DNA of 64,000 nucleotides from Bimuria novae-zelandiae CBS 107.79 (GCA_010015655.1 ML976666.1:492811-556810); one strand, 5' to 3'; counted from the first letter of the stretch, positions 9,962-21,579 are shown. The notes: generated by a model not told the origin, from the letters alone. A program made the numbers and translations.

Positions 9962-11724
9962 ATGTTCTTCACCCAGTTGCCGGCAGAGCTTATCTGTCAC
10001 ATTATTGACTCGGTCGTTCAAGGCAATGATCCATCGCAATACATTAGAATACGGGAAGCCAACCGTAAGTAATCGCTCAAAACCTTGAAAAGTCTGCGTG
10101 CAAACGAGTTGACACAGGCTAGATTTCTTCGAGAAGGAGGCCACGGAGAGGATTGCTCGAAGACTGTTGGACGATCACCAATCTTTAGGCATCGGCGCTT
10201 CAGATGCACCGCAGAGCTTCAAGTGTTGTCTTCTTCGCGAAATGATCAAATCCCCGGGCGCAAAAAGTCACTGCTTGATCTAGCAGATCTATGCCATTGC
10301 GGAGCGGTTTCGGGAGTGTGAAATGTTGCAGCACTGCAAGGCTGTTAACTTCTCACCTCCGGAAGACTGGATCTCAAGAATATGCGACGTAATGGCTACG
10401 GGACGACGTCTCGAACACTGTCCTTGGGGCAAGGACGACCGAGAATGTGGTATAATCTCATTTGAGACAGGGTCAATCACTGCTCTGGTAGTTGCGATTC
10501 AATTGCGGCGAGAAGATCTCGTTCTGTCATTACTACGCCAATCTTTGAACTGGTTGGAAAGCAATGAAGAATGTCCTTTTATGTGGTGTACTCCATTGCA
10601 AAACGCTTGCCGGGACGGGCCAGCGAGATGTTATCCTCTACTTGATAGTATCGATCAGAGGTCAACAGTCCAGACTCGAGGAACTCGCACTGCAAGCTGA
10701 GGAAAGGGATCGAACACGCAACAGTCAGATTGTTGGTTTTGTTCGAGAGGACATTGACACTCACCGCTTAGATGACTTCGGAAGAATGTGAGTGTTCTCA
10801 AGCTGGTCCTAATGCTTGAATGATTAGCTCTACTTTTGGAAGCTGGCCGATCATAACAGGACCACAAGCCAGGATGTAAAAGCCATCTTAATATGGGCTG
10901 CTGAATACAGCGAGTTTGAATTATTGTCCGATCTGAACAACACATTCCACGAGTTGCTACTACCAGATTTCGTGCCACCCCGCTCGTATCTGAGACTCAT
11001 GTTTCGGTGCGCAGTGAAGTCAAAACACCACTTTTTGGTTCAAGAAATTATTGCGAAAACAGCTAGCGAATGTCCACCTGGTCTGGATCGACTATGGCAT
11101 TTCGAAGAGCACTTTGATACAGCTGTGAAAGCTGGCGATACCAACCTATGTGCGAGACTGCTTGATCTTGATGGTGTAGAAGATTACATCGGGGGACTGT
11201 CTTCTGAAGACTACAGAAATTTCAAGTATGGTCTTGCCAACTCCGCCCTCGCAAGCACTCTAAGGCTATTGGTCGAACGGGGCATCTATCGTGGAGGGGA
11301 TATCAGAAATTTTGTCATAGGGTGCTGCGTGGTGCCATCGATTTGGTTGCTTATACGGTCTCCATGGGGTGGGATCTAATGTGCAAAGATCCTACTCAAC
11401 TGCGTATTTTCGCTATCCTCGCAGCCATTCGACGAGGCGACGTGAAAATGGTCAAGTATCTCCTGTAGACATACAACTTTAGCTTGCAGAAGTCTGGAGA
11501 TCTCGTCGCATTGCTACGCTGTGGTACAACGTTTTTTGACTGCAGCTATAGACAGTGGCAGCGTCGAAATGACGCAGCTTATTTGGAATAACAATCCAGC
11601 CGCTGAGGCAGCCACTTTATCCCGCGGCCGCGAACACTTCTCACGAACAACACGACGATCACGCCAAGACCTTCTTTATGAGCGCGGAACAGAGCTCTGC
11701 AACTTGAATTATCGGACTCAGTGA
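9962..11724 (+). pseudogene. F-box/ankyrin-like protein gene with several lesions
   Basis: The ATG at 9962 opens FFTQLPAELICHIIDSVV, an F-box-like start. An intron from 10065 to 10122 restores the reading FFEKEATERIARRLLDDHQS. The same frame is then stopped by a TAG at 10281-10283, after which it continues without loss (IYAIAERFRECEMLQHC, then ALVVAIQLRREDLVLSLL, then TPLQNACRDG). Near 10620 the reading shifts by one base (QRDVILYLIVSIRGQQ). It breaks again near 10800 and near 11330 (GWDLMCKDPTQL, then IRRGDVKMVKYLL before a TAG). The repeated LL-rich pieces look like weak ankyrin repeats. I count at least two nonsense codons and two frame breaks, so the gene is not functional as read. The exact exon structure after 10790 is uncertain. 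Confidence 0.6.
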
Positions 11725-12172
11725 CATATCTTTAATAAATGTGCGCCTCAGTGGAAGGTAGACCAAGTGCTGAAGACAGTACTGAATCTGTAGCTCGATG
11801 GGTAAACAAATCACCGGGGTTATGGTTATCTAGCTGACGGACAATCGTTTTAGGCGTTGAGAATGTACATGACATGATGTTCTTCGAGACTTCTACCAGG
11901 GTCGCAGTCCCCTGCGCCACATGCAATAGGGTTATTACCACTGCTGAAATCCGTTGGGTTTCGGGATTACAGCGTCTGTTTACTACGTTATACTGTAGCT
12001 AGGACAAGTTGTGAAGGACCCAAAGATTGAATGAAGAAACGTTGAAGCCTTCAAACGGTATTCACCTAACCGCTTTCGGCTAGCTCCACTAATATTCCTC
12101 AGAAACTCACACGAGCATTCACTCCTCGACAACCAACCCTAGCACGCACATCTTGAAGTTTTTCAGCAAACA
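11725..12172. other. Intergenic region, promoter of the rhodanese gene
   Basis: No coding sequence is supported. The last 60 bases look like the leader of the gene at 12173. Confidence 0.5.
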
Positions 12173-13375
12173 ATGACTAATGTGGCAGCCACACAGGATA
12201 ACTCCGATCCTGTCTCATACACATGCACATGCCCTGCACAATCCGAAGGCGGCAGCGTCCTACTCTTTTACCGCTACTGGGCCAACACGCCTGTTCTTCC
12301 CTCTGAACACACCCCAAAAGCATTCGAACCTCAAGAAGTCGCCGACTTCCACAAAGACCTCGCATCCTCACTCAACCTCGGCGGCAAATTCCGCATCGCA
12401 ACCGAGGGATTCAACATCACGCTAGGCGGCACCACATCCGCGATCACTCAGTACACCGCCGCGTGCCGCACGCACTGGTCCTTCGCTGGCATCGATCTGT
12501 CAACTCCAAGCGCGCGCAATGCGTACTTCAAGCCCACGCCTGGGTGTGCCTGCGCGTTTGGCGGGAAAGCATCCGTAAGAGTCACAACCGAAATCACGCC
12601 GCTGGGAATCACGAACTACGCGCCTGCATCCTGGGACAACGTCATCTCGTTATCCCCCGCAGGCTTTCACGCCTTGTGCTCTAGAGGTGATATTCCGCTC
12701 ATCGACGTGCGGAACCACTACGAGTCGCGCATTGGGTACTTCGTCTCCGGCGATGGAAGGGTAGCCGTGCGTCCGGCGGTGCGCAGATTCAGTCAATGGC
12801 CGGGGTATGTGGTTCGGCATGTGCTGGGGAACGAGGCGTTTAAGAAGCCGGCTGGGGTGGCGACGTATTGTACTGGGGGCATTCGGTGCGAGAAGGGAGC
12901 GCGGTGGATGCAAGAGGCGTTAGCGAAGGGCAGGGGAGGGTCAGATGTGCCGGTGTATACGCTACACGGTGGGATTGTTGCGTATCAGGCGTGGATTGAG
13001 GAGGAGGTCAGAGCTGGGCGGAAGAAGCCCGAGGACAGCTTCTTCAAGGGAACGAACTATGTGTTTGATGCGCGAGGGGCGATTGGAAGCCAGGAGGCGG
13101 TTTCTACATGCCATGGCTGTGGGCGGACAGAAGTACGGCTGGGGAAGTGCGAGAATCTTGGTTGTCATTTAGTCCTTGTCGTATGTGAGTCGTGCGAAGG
13201 CGAAGGCAGTGTGAGCTGCTGTGAAGATTGTGCGGAGATACGCGATGAGACAGGCTCGAGAAGACGCATGTGCAAATGCGAAAGTGACAGGGAGAAGTCA
13301 CTATGGGGCGATGGAGGAGCTGCGCTGGGTGGACTAAAGGGTCGGCCAAAGACGAAGAGTATATCAGTGAGATAA
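12173..13375 (+). CDS. Rhodanese-domain protein of the TrhO/TSTD2 type
   Basis: A single exon of 400 residues with ATG at 12173. The N-terminal third (VLLFYRYW, then KFRIATEGFNITLGG) matches the acylphosphatase-like domain of the bacterial TrhO (YceA) family. The rhodanese domain begins near 170 (IPLIDVRNHYESRIGYF) and carries the active-site loop YCTGGIRCEKGARWM, with the catalytic Cys near residue 233. After residue 310 comes a cysteine-rich tail with CHGCG, CENLGC, CESCEGEG and CCEDC, as in TSTD2-like eukaryotic members, possibly metal-binding. Bacterial TrhO hydroxylates uridine 34 of tRNA; the fungal role is inferred only. It looks intact. The last 40 residues are basic and low-complexity. 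Confidence 0.82.
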   Translation: MTNVAATQDNSDPVSYTCTCPAQSEGGSVLLFYRYWANTPVLPSEHTPKAFEPQEVADFHKDLASSLNLGGKFRIATEGFNITLGGTTSAITQYTAACRTHWSFAGIDLSTPSARNAYFKPTPGCACAFGGKASVRVTTEITPLGITNYAPASWDNVISLSPAGFHALCSRGDIPLIDVRNHYESRIGYFVSGDGRVAVRPAVRRFSQWPGYVVRHVLGNEAFKKPAGVATYCTGGIRCEKGARWMQEALAKGRGGSDVPVYTLHGGIVAYQAWIEEEVRAGRKKPEDSFFKGTNYVFDARGAIGSQEAVSTCHGCGRTEVRLGKCENLGCHLVLVVCESCEGEGSVSCCEDCAEIRDETGSRRRMCKCESDREKSLWGDGGAALGGLKGRPKTKSISVR

Positions 13376-14272
13376 CGTGGTTACGCATTGTGGTGATGCT
13401 TTTTAGCCTCGAGACATCTGCGAGCTGTTCATGTGAATACCTATTATAGTACACTTGAAAATGTATCTTCCTGCATCGGCACCTTAGAATATGCCTGGGT
13501 CGTAAACAGCAAAATTACTCGCCCTCAATCACCAAGGTCAGGATTCTTCTTACATTAGCACCTTGCTATCACTTATAGGTCTCGGTAGTAGAAGCATCTC
13601 AGCTTCTCATCTCACATCTGACAGTAGCTACCGTACGTGAAAGCTCGTGCTGCCTATGTGTCCCAGCTCGCGCTTGCGCGCATTAAGTGATGATCTCTCA
13701 CTATTCGATTCCTTAGCAATTGCATGATCTGATGACCCTGACCGTTATACCTGCCCTATACCGGATAACGTGTCTTTCATTTGAGCGGTGGTCTAGCAAC
13801 AGCTGCATTCCGCCCACGGTCGCCGCACACCCTCAATCCCGTCTCTCACTCGCGCTCTTGCCACTTCAACTAGGCAAACGCCCGTGCGTTTTTCACTTTT
13901 CGCACACCTCTTAACCACACAAACGCGCCCCGCTAATTTCCCTATTTTCACCTGTCTATATAAATCCATGTTTCAAATTTTTATCGTCAACAGGACAACG
14001 CATTGGGTCAGTTCTGAACTGTCACATAGCGCAGCGGTTCTGAATGGGGCACAGCGGTCAAGGGATACCGATCGGCTTCGGCTGGTTTCCACTGGTTTCT
14101 CATCTGGCAAATGAGAACGGGGGTATCAGATGCGTTAGAGGGGGTCTAGTAGCAAATACAAAACGTGAGGGGAGGGGTTTGATCCGTGGCGTGGGCAAAA
14201 GGGAGGTGATTATCTTATTTGGCCTTTTTTTTGCGCGCGTGGTTGAGTGAAAGACGGTCCACTCGCCAACCT
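13376..14272. other. Intergenic region, no gene seen
   Basis: About 900 bases without a supportable frame. The stretch near 13860-13970 is C/T-rich, but no gene in the right direction follows it closely. Confidence 0.5.
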
Positions 14273-15190
14273 CTAGTTGAGGGTAACATCTACCCATTGA
14301 TCGAACTGCGTTGCGGGACGGCCAATCAGCCACTCTAGGATATTGCTGTTTCCTATAAGGCCTCTGTTGTCGTAGTAGAGGATCATGCGTTGCGCGGTGT
14401 TGATCGAGCGCTGGTCCACACCTTCGCTGGTTCCGTATAACCGCACGAGCAGCGAGCTGACGGCTGCGCGGTACTCCATAACCTCGACCTTGACTTCCTT
14501 GCCAATCCTCTGACTAATAACCTTCATGGCCTCGGCAAAAGACATAGTCTCATGTGTCGAAACCAGCGGATAAGAGGCGTAAAAATGCTTCTCCCGCTGC
14601 GTGAGAACCACATCGAACGCCGCAGCCAAATCGCGCGTCGCTATCCACGAAAACTTATTCTCGGTGTTCCAGGTGGAGCGGAAAACGGGGATTTCCTGCT
14701 GCGCTAGCATGCCGACGGGGAGATTGTCCATGAAAGTGGTAGGCTGTAGAATCGTGTACGGGAGGCCGCTCTCCATGAGGCGCTCCTCGATGTAGCGCTT
14801 ACAATCATGGTTTAGCATCTTGCTGAGCTGCGTGTTGAGCACGCTGCTGAGGATGAAATGCTTGAAGACGCCGGGATTGGTGGTGGTGGAGTGGAGCGCG
14901 GCATCGATCATCATGAAGCCGATTTCGCGTTCGTGGGGATGGTAGCTGGGACCGATGTGGATACATACGGTGATGTCTTTGAGGAGAGCGAGGGTGTTGG
15001 CCGGGGAGTAGAGGTCAGTTGGGATTACTTCTGCGTGGGGGTACTGCTTTTGGAGACGTTCTTTGGAGGCAGACGAATGGACGGCTACACGGAGGCGTTT
15101 CCATTCTGAGAGGAGGGGAAGGAGAGCCCAGGCTTGCTTTCCGGAGGCGGAGGTAATAAGGAGGAAGTCTTTGCTCGGGTCGGCTAGCAT
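14273..15190 (-). CDS. NmrA-like NAD(P)-binding protein
   Basis: A single exon of 305 residues. The N-terminus FLLITSASGKQAWALLPLL is a variant of the Rossmann GxxGxxG loop (here SASGKQA), so dinucleotide binding may be altered. It is followed by LRVAVHSSASKERLQ, VFKHFILSSVLNTQLSKMLNHD and YIEERLMESGLPYTILQPTTFMD, the typical order of NmrA-like atypical SDRs. That class lacks the YxxxK catalytic pair and includes redox sensors and reductases. The C-terminus FSWIATRDLAAAFDVVL also fits. No lesions are seen. The substrate or partner is unknown. Confidence 0.82.
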   Translation of the reverse strand: MLADPSKDFLLITSASGKQAWALLPLLSEWKRLRVAVHSSASKERLQKQYPHAEVIPTDLYSPANTLALLKDITVCIHIGPSYHPHEREIGFMMIDAALHSTTTNPGVFKHFILSSVLNTQLSKMLNHDCKRYIEERLMESGLPYTILQPTTFMDNLPVGMLAQQEIPVFRSTWNTENKFSWIATRDLAAAFDVVLTQREKHFYASYPLVSTHETMSFAEAMKVISQRIGKEVKVEVMEYRAAVSSLLVRLYGTSEGVDQRSINTAQRMILYYDNRGLIGNSNILEWLIGRPATQFDQWVDVTLN

Positions 15191-16291
15191 TGCGAGGCTC
15201 GATGAGATGATGACTGAGGTCGAAGTTGTGGGTGTTTTTCCTACATAAATATGTACCGATCGCGCCTGAATGTATGGTTTGTTTCTCGATTTAGGTAATG
15301 CCTACCGGAGATACAGAACGGAGATAATCATGAGTAGATGAGATGAGTTGAGACGGGATCTGATGGACGTGATGCGTCTCACGTCATGGCAAGTAAGAGG
15401 ATGGGGGCGACGTTCTCCATATTCAGGTATTCGGAAACAACATGATTGTATATTTACAACTCCCAGTTCCATCTGCAGCGGGTGCAAGAGCGAAAAGAAC
15501 AACTTCCCTCAAGGTAACGCCGCGCATGGTGATGGACAACGCCGGCTTTGAAAGAAGCCACATATCCGGTTGCAGTCAGCAGCAAAGTTATGTGCGGACA
15601 AGCTATTCCACATTCGTAGCAGTTCCAGGTTTGATTCGAATCGAAACGGAGACGTATGGAGGCCTCGTTCTATGCTCATTTGGGGCAGCTGTTCGTGCAG
15701 GAGGGTGCTGACCTGATCTAACAATTGCGTCCGACACTGGTCGAACTAGGTCAGCGAGCTCGTACGAACGGCGAGTGCACAGGGGTCCCTTGGATAGGCC
15801 TTCGCACATGCTCACAAGAGAAAGATAAAAGCTTCCCGCAGAGCCTCACACCTGGGCAAGCAGGCTGGAACGTGACCAGGCGAAAAAAGATCCTCGGCTG
15901 TCGCGCATGCGCCGATTCGCTACAGCCGTGCTGCTAGCGGCTTCCAGCTACATGGGGGTCTGGAGATCCGGGGAAGCTGTGAACGAGGAATGAGCAAAAG
16001 AGCCTTCAAACAACAAATATGCCATGTCGATTGTTTTGATAGAAGGCCCTGAGTATGGTTAGACAACAGCGGTTGCATAAAAGCGAGGCTGCCGTGGCGG
16101 ATAAATGGCTGGCTTTCTTGGGGTGTGTCACCTGTGATGGGTGATCAGGTCCGACGTGTGCCGAGGTCTATTCCACGCCAGCGCTGCAATGTCTCCATAG
16201 TAGACCATTGCCGTCAAAATCAGCCGCCTACGCGCCGATTGCTTCATAGTTCTGCGACTCTTCCCCTGCGAGTCTCCTTTCATCCTTTCAG
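15191..16291. other. Divergent intergenic region
   Basis: It separates the NmrA-like gene (minus) from the carnitine acetyltransferase gene (plus). I see no gene. The pyrimidine-rich stretch just before 16292 fits a leader. Confidence 0.5.
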
Positions 16292-18404
16292 ATGTTCAGT
16301 GCCGCTGCTCGGGCGCGAACTGCCTCCCTCATCCGTCGACCGCTCGTCAGTAAACAGATCCCAAAGGTGTGTTGATGCGCATGCATGGGCGGGCAGTAGC
16401 AGAAGCTAACAAAAGGACCTGTATAGATCGCAACTATGGCCCCTGTCGCTCAAAGGCGGCAGCAGTCTTCGCTGCCAGCGGGTATGTAGTGGTTTTCCTC
16501 GCTCACCCTCCACATGTCAACACCACCACGACGAACACGAGCTGATGTCGCGATGCGCAGGCTACAAGGAGGACCATAGTAAAGGCGCCATGCTGCGCTT
16601 CGAAGACTCCCTACCCCGTCTACCTGTGCCTACGCTCGAAGAGACCGCAAAACGATACCTTAAATCTGTCCACCCGCTGCTCTCCAAGTCCGAATACGAG
16701 GAGACCACGAAAGCTGTCAATGACTTCGTTGCGCCCGGAGGATTTGGCGAGACACTACAGAAGCGCTTGGTGGCGCGGAGAGAAGACCCCAACGTGCGCA
16801 ACTGGATCGCTGAGTGGTGGAACGAGGCAGCGTATATGGGCTACCGCGACCCCGTCGTCCCCTACGTGAGCTACTTCTACTCGCATCGCGATGACAAGAA
16901 GCGGAGGAAACCGGCCAAGCGCGCGGCTGCCATGTCAACAGCGGTGCTTGAGTTCAAGAAGATGGTTGACAATGGTTCGCTTGAGCCAGAGTACATGAAG
17001 AAGCTGCCAATGGCCATGAGCTCATACCAGTACATGTTCAACTGTTCGCGTGTGCCCAAGAAGCCCTCAGACACCACTGTCAAGCATAATTTCAAGGGAA
17101 ACCAACACATTATCGTCATCCGAAAGAACCAGTTTTGGAAGGTACCTCACGAGGTCAACGGCAAGCAGCTCAACACCGCAGAGCTCGAGCTCCAGTTCCA
17201 GCGCATATACGAGAAGGCGGAGAGATCAGCCCCTGTCGGCTTCCTCACATCTCAGAACCGCGACGTCTGGGCGGACGTCTACCCCAAGCTTCGCGCCGCC
17301 TCGGACAATAACGCTGCATCCATCGACACAATTGAATCCGCCTCCTTTGTGGTCTGTCTCGACGATGCCTCCCCCGTCACTCTCGAAGAACGCGCACACC
17401 AATACTGGCACGGCGACGGCTCGAACCGCTGGTATGACAAGCCTCTGCAGTTCATCATCAATGACAACGGCACCTCCGGCTTCATGGGTGAACACTCGAT
17501 GATGGACGGGACGCCCACGCACCGCTTGAATGACTACGCCAACCAGCAAATTTTCTCCAACGCCCTCCCCTTCGACGTGACAGACGTTCGGTCTGACCTA
17601 CCCAACCCCACTGCCTTGCATTTCACCATCACTCCCGAACTCCAGAAGGAAATCGCCGCCGCGCAGGCGCATTTCAGGAAGCAAATAGACTCCCACGAGC
17701 TGCGTGTGCAGGCGTACCAGGGCTACGGCAAGGGCTTGATTAAGAAGTTCAAGTGCTCACCCGACGCATACGTGCAGATGATCATCCAGCTCGCGTACCA
17801 AAAGTTCTACGGCAAGAATCGGCCTACGTACGAGTCTGCAGCAACCCGCCGCTTCCAAGAAGGTCGTACCGAGACGTGCCGCACCGTATCCGACGAATCC
17901 GTCGCGTTTTGTAACGCAATGGCGGACCCGGACGCGACCGCCGAGCAGACGCAGAAGCTATTCCGTGATGCGCTTAACGCGCACGTCAAGTACATCAGCG
18001 ACGCGAGCGATGGCCGCGGCGTCGACCGCCATCTCTTTGGGTTGAAGAAGTGCCTCAAGGAGGGCGAGGAGCTACCGAGCATATACAAGGACCCCGCGTT
18101 CACGTACAGCAGTACGTGGTTCATTTCCTCGTCTCAGTTGAGCTCGGAGTACTTCAATGGGTATGGATGGAGCCAGGTTGTGGATGACGGGTGGGGCATC
18201 GCGTACATGATCAATGAGAACAGCATCCAGTTTAACGTCTGCTCAAAGGGGCTGGGCTCGGTAAGTCAAATTGTTCGTGAACTCTGGGAGTGGGACGAGG
18301 CTGACAATGCGCAGGACAAAATGAGTTTCTACCTCAACGAGGCTGCTGGCGATATTAGAGATCTCATGCTGCCCACTCTTGAAGCGCCGAAGGCGAAGCT
18401 GTAG
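16292..18404 (+). CDS. Carnitine O-acetyltransferase, predicted mitochondrial and peroxisomal
   Basis: Exons 16292-16366, 16427-16481, 16561-18260 and 18315-18404 give 639 residues. Exon 1 encodes a basic presequence (MFSAAARARTASLIRRPLVS). The next in-frame ATG is at 16436, beyond intron 1, whose branch site is gctaac. The body has family landmarks: LPRLPVPTLEETAKRYLKSV, FQRIYEKAERSAPVGFLTSQ, the HSMMDGTP active-site region with catalytic His, the SSTWFISSSQLSSE stretch, and the end KGLGSDKMSFYLNEAA. The last intron is 54 bases without a stop, so a naive frame reads through it. The protein ends in AKL, a type 1 peroxisomal signal. The enzyme moves acetyl groups between CoA and carnitine for export from peroxisomes and mitochondria. 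Confidence 0.93.
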
Positions 18405-19168
18405 ATGAGCACATCCGTCGTGTGTACCTTTCCTTGGTGTAGCTGCTGTATATAGCGTTGCGAATCATGTCAGGAATCTCCTTGAATGTCTGCTCTACAC
18501 GGCGGGAAGACGAGGTTAGACGTAGTAGACTATCGTAGATGTAAACTGTACTGAAAGCATAAAACACACTTCACCATCCTGCGGCGAAAATTGAGAAATC
18601 CCATCCACACTGCCCTTCTAAAGCCCGGATTTCGGCTCCAGGGCCAACCCGCAATGCGCACAGACACTGCCAAGAAACCCCCAGACAAAATCACAGTGTT
18701 GGCATGCGGTGAACGGGCAGGAGATGGTAAAAGTGATTCGCTGAAATCGACGGAAGTTTTCAGCTACCTGATTAGGCAGTTTGGCAATTTTTTTTATCAC
18801 TCACGGAGAGGTGTTGGCGTAGCTCTACGATAGTAAGTGGGAACGCCTATGGAAGGTGAAGTGAATGCACTGCAATCGACAGCCATTCTCGATACCCGAT
18901 TAGGAAGTTTAACAAAATGGCTCATCACTCGCAGAATAGTGTTACTAGGCGGAGCAAAGAGGGAGTATATGTTGCTCGGTTACAACTAAATATCTACACC
19001 GCGACACCTCCCAAAGAGGGCGCCACATCAGATCCAAATCCCAACCCAGTCCATTTCAGCACCAGATCCGGAATCCCATAATACAAGCGCTGAAGGGGAA
19101 TGCTCTCTCTACCGCTCCACCGCCACAGCTCATTACTACTGTACAGTCATCTGTTCATAACGATGCAC
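18405..19168. other. Convergent intergenic region
   Basis: The tails of the acetyltransferase gene (plus) and the malate dehydrogenase gene (minus) face each other here. Two imperfect copies of a roughly 80-base stretch occur near 18735-18810 and 18868-18935 (AATCGACGGAAG / AATCGACAGCC, then GATTAGGCAGTTTGGCAA / GATTAGGAAGTTTAACAA). No gene is seen. Confidence 0.45.
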
Positions 19169-20482
19169 TTATGGGTTCTCCTTGACGAACTTGACGCCCT
19201 TGTTGATGTTGCCAGCAAGGTCCTTGAGGCAGACATCGAGCAGCTTCTGCTCGTGGTCGGTGATCTTGCCGACAGGGTGGATCTTCTCGACACCGTTGGG
19301 GCCGAGCTCGACGTTGGAGGCGAAGTACTCGACGCCCTGGTCCTTGTACAGCGGCGAGTCGACGAAGGTGGGCTCAATGACGTTCTTCTGGCCCTGTGCG
19401 GCCTTGAGGAGAGACTCAGCGAAGCGGGCACCAGCCATGGCCATGGAGAGCGTGGCCGAACCGGCACCGTCCTTGGCCTGAACGACCTCGTCACCGCCGA
19501 ACTGCACGCGGCGGACGTATGAGTCTAGCTGCTCGCCCTCAAGGTTGACGCCGGACTGCGAAAGAAGGGGAACGATGGTAGCGCCGGAGTGGCCGCCGAC
19601 GACGGTGATGTTCTCGTTGGCGGGGTCGGTGCCCTTGATCTGGGAGATGAAGCGGGAGGCACGGACGACGTCAAGGGTGGTGACACCGAAGAGCCGCTTG
19701 GGGTTGTAGACACCCTTACTCTTGAAGACTTCGGCGGTGATGGGGACGGTCGAGTTGACCTGGTGCTGTTAACTTGCTGCTACAACCATTTATATAGCTG
19801 GCGCACATACGGGGTTGGAGATGATGAGGATGTTGGCCTCGGGGGCGTGGTCGGCGGCGGCCTTGGCCAAGTCACGGACGATGGAAGCGTTGGTGTTGAA
19901 CAAGTCTACAAAACCGTCAGTCGTGCAACATGGGACGGATAGGTGTCGCCGTACCATCACGGGTCATGCCCGGCTTGCGGGGAACACCAGCGGGGATGAG
20001 AACGATCTCAGCGCCCTTGAGAGCCTCGGCGAGGCCAGAGGGTGTGGGGTCGTATCCGCGGACCTTGTGCATATCAGCGATGCGAACGTTGCGCGGCTCG
20101 GATAAGGCAGCGTACCTCGCTCTTGGTGTTGATGTGGCCAATGTCGGCAGCGACACCTAGAGCATTTGTTAGCTTGCGATTGGAGCTGTAGTAGATGGGC
20201 ACGAGCTTACCGGGAGCAAGACGAATATCGTAGAGGGCGAGCTGGCTAACTCTGGGGTTGAGCTTCAAGAGCAGCGACAAGGGCTGGCCAATGCCACCAG
20301 CGGCACCCAGAACGGTGACCTTGGATGACTATATCGTGTCTAGTCAGCATCCGCATCGCAATTGAGGGCCAAAGGCTGGTGCCGGATGTCCAGCAAAAGC
20401 AAGTGTCGCGACGTACCTGGCGGGCGGACGCCGCGAAGCCGCGGCGCTGAACCTGTGCGAATATCTGCCTGGCGGTGAACAT
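19169..20482 (-). CDS. MDH1: Mitochondrial malate dehydrogenase
   Basis: Minus-strand exons 20482-20417, 20328-20211, 20156-20116, 20063-19955, 19905-19811 and 19759-19169 give 339 residues with every phase consistent. The presequence [20 protein letters not shown] is basic and lacks acids. [19 protein letters not shown] is the NAD-binding loop. [17 protein letters not shown] holds substrate-binding arginines. [12 protein letters not shown] follows, and the active-site His is in [17 protein letters not shown]. The enzyme oxidises malate to oxaloacetate with NAD in the citric acid cycle. It is intact. The symbol is that of the yeast mitochondrial form. Confidence 0.95.
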
Positions 20483-20873
20483 GATGGCTGTATTCGGGGG
20501 TAGTAGAGATGGAATGATAACTGCAGTGCGTGTGTAGAGTTGAACGACAGAGCAAAGGCAGATTTGAAGCTGGAGTTTTCTCCGAGCGTCACTTTTGCCA
20601 AGCTGTCAATGCTCCCGCCCGACCTCGAAGATGGCGCTAGCCGCTCCAGTCTCCACTCACCCGTCACCACCTACGAGAATTGAGCTTCGACACTGCCTTG
20701 CCCAATTAAAATGATACATTCAGGGTTGTTCATATACCTTGTTCCATGAATGACTTTACCTCCTTTGCTGCGAATCTTCTTTGGCGCATACATGTGGTCC
20801 CTTTAGATGTCGAGAGAGAACACCGAAAATGAACATGTTTTGAGAGAATGCCGAAATTGAACATATTGAGAGA
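20483..20873. other. Intergenic region, promoter of malate dehydrogenase
   Basis: No coding frame is supported. A short imperfect repeat is visible at about 20810-20875 (GAGAGAACACCGAAAATGAACAT / GAGAGAATGCCGAAATTGAACAT). Confidence 0.45.
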
Positions 20874-21337
20874 GTGGCGAAGCGCAACCTACCCACGGCT
20901 CGCACACTCACGGAGACGGTCAACCAATCCGAGCTTAAACGCACTCACTACACCCGCTGGGCTAACCCTCCCGCTCCACAGGACGAACTGGCCGACTGGT
21001 ACCTCCTGCCTTATTCTCCGCTTCTCTGTTCAACAACCGCACTTTCCCTTCCAATATTTAACTTGCACAAGTAGCACCTGGCGCTCCATCTTTACACCTC
21101 TACACACAACCCACCCTCTCTTCCGCATCAGCCTGCGACACGAAGACTGTGTCCCGCATTCAACTGAAGACCCATCATCTACTGGCAGCCGTCCCTCTCT
21201 ACTTCGGTTTTATCTCCGCTCGCGCTTTTATCCAGGGTTATGCATTGAGGCGTCTTGAGCTGAACGAGCTTGAGTTTCGTCAAGAACTGCAAGCGCGCGA
21301 ACGGCAATCGAGAGGTGATGGGAAGGAGACGGACTAG
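20874..21337 (+). other. Possible small membrane protein split over two frames
   Basis: Two frames on the plus strand look protein-like and complementary. The first holds THYTRWANPPAPQDELADWY and a hydrophobic stretch, and stops at a TAG near 21072. The second, before a TAG at 21335-21337, reads THHLLAAVPLYFGFISARAF and then a charged tail ELNELEFRQELQARERQ. Together they would make a protein of about 130 residues with two hydrophobic segments. I could not find an intron that joins them in phase, and neither frame has an ATG. It may be a gene with an exon I missed, or a pseudogene. Confidence 0.3.
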
Positions 21338-21579
21338 GGAGGTGTTTGGGGCTCTGTCCGTCAAAACCCATCCCCGGGACCTACCTCGCTCGGTCGGATA
21401 CAGATATTGATGCGTGGTCGCAGCACTGCAACGGAGCCGAAGCTTGTTCGATCATTTTCGTCGACGAAGGACGCTGCCACGCTGTGGTTGGGAGTAAGAC
21501 GCCCTCTGGATACAGCGACGAGTACCATTATTATCGCACAAACATTCTGCATAGGCGTTTTCATACCCAGACGGCAAAA

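Noticed and set aside
17226..17549. Long minus-strand frames within the acetyltransferase gene
   Set aside because: Antisense shadows of a well-conserved exon; no motifs.
18261..18314. Coding sequence between the two last acetyltransferase exons
   Set aside because: It is open in frame but flanked by gtaagt and gcag; removing it restores the family sequence SDKMSFYLNEAA.
19100..19942. Long plus-strand frames over the malate dehydrogenase gene
   Set aside because: Antisense shadows of conserved exons.
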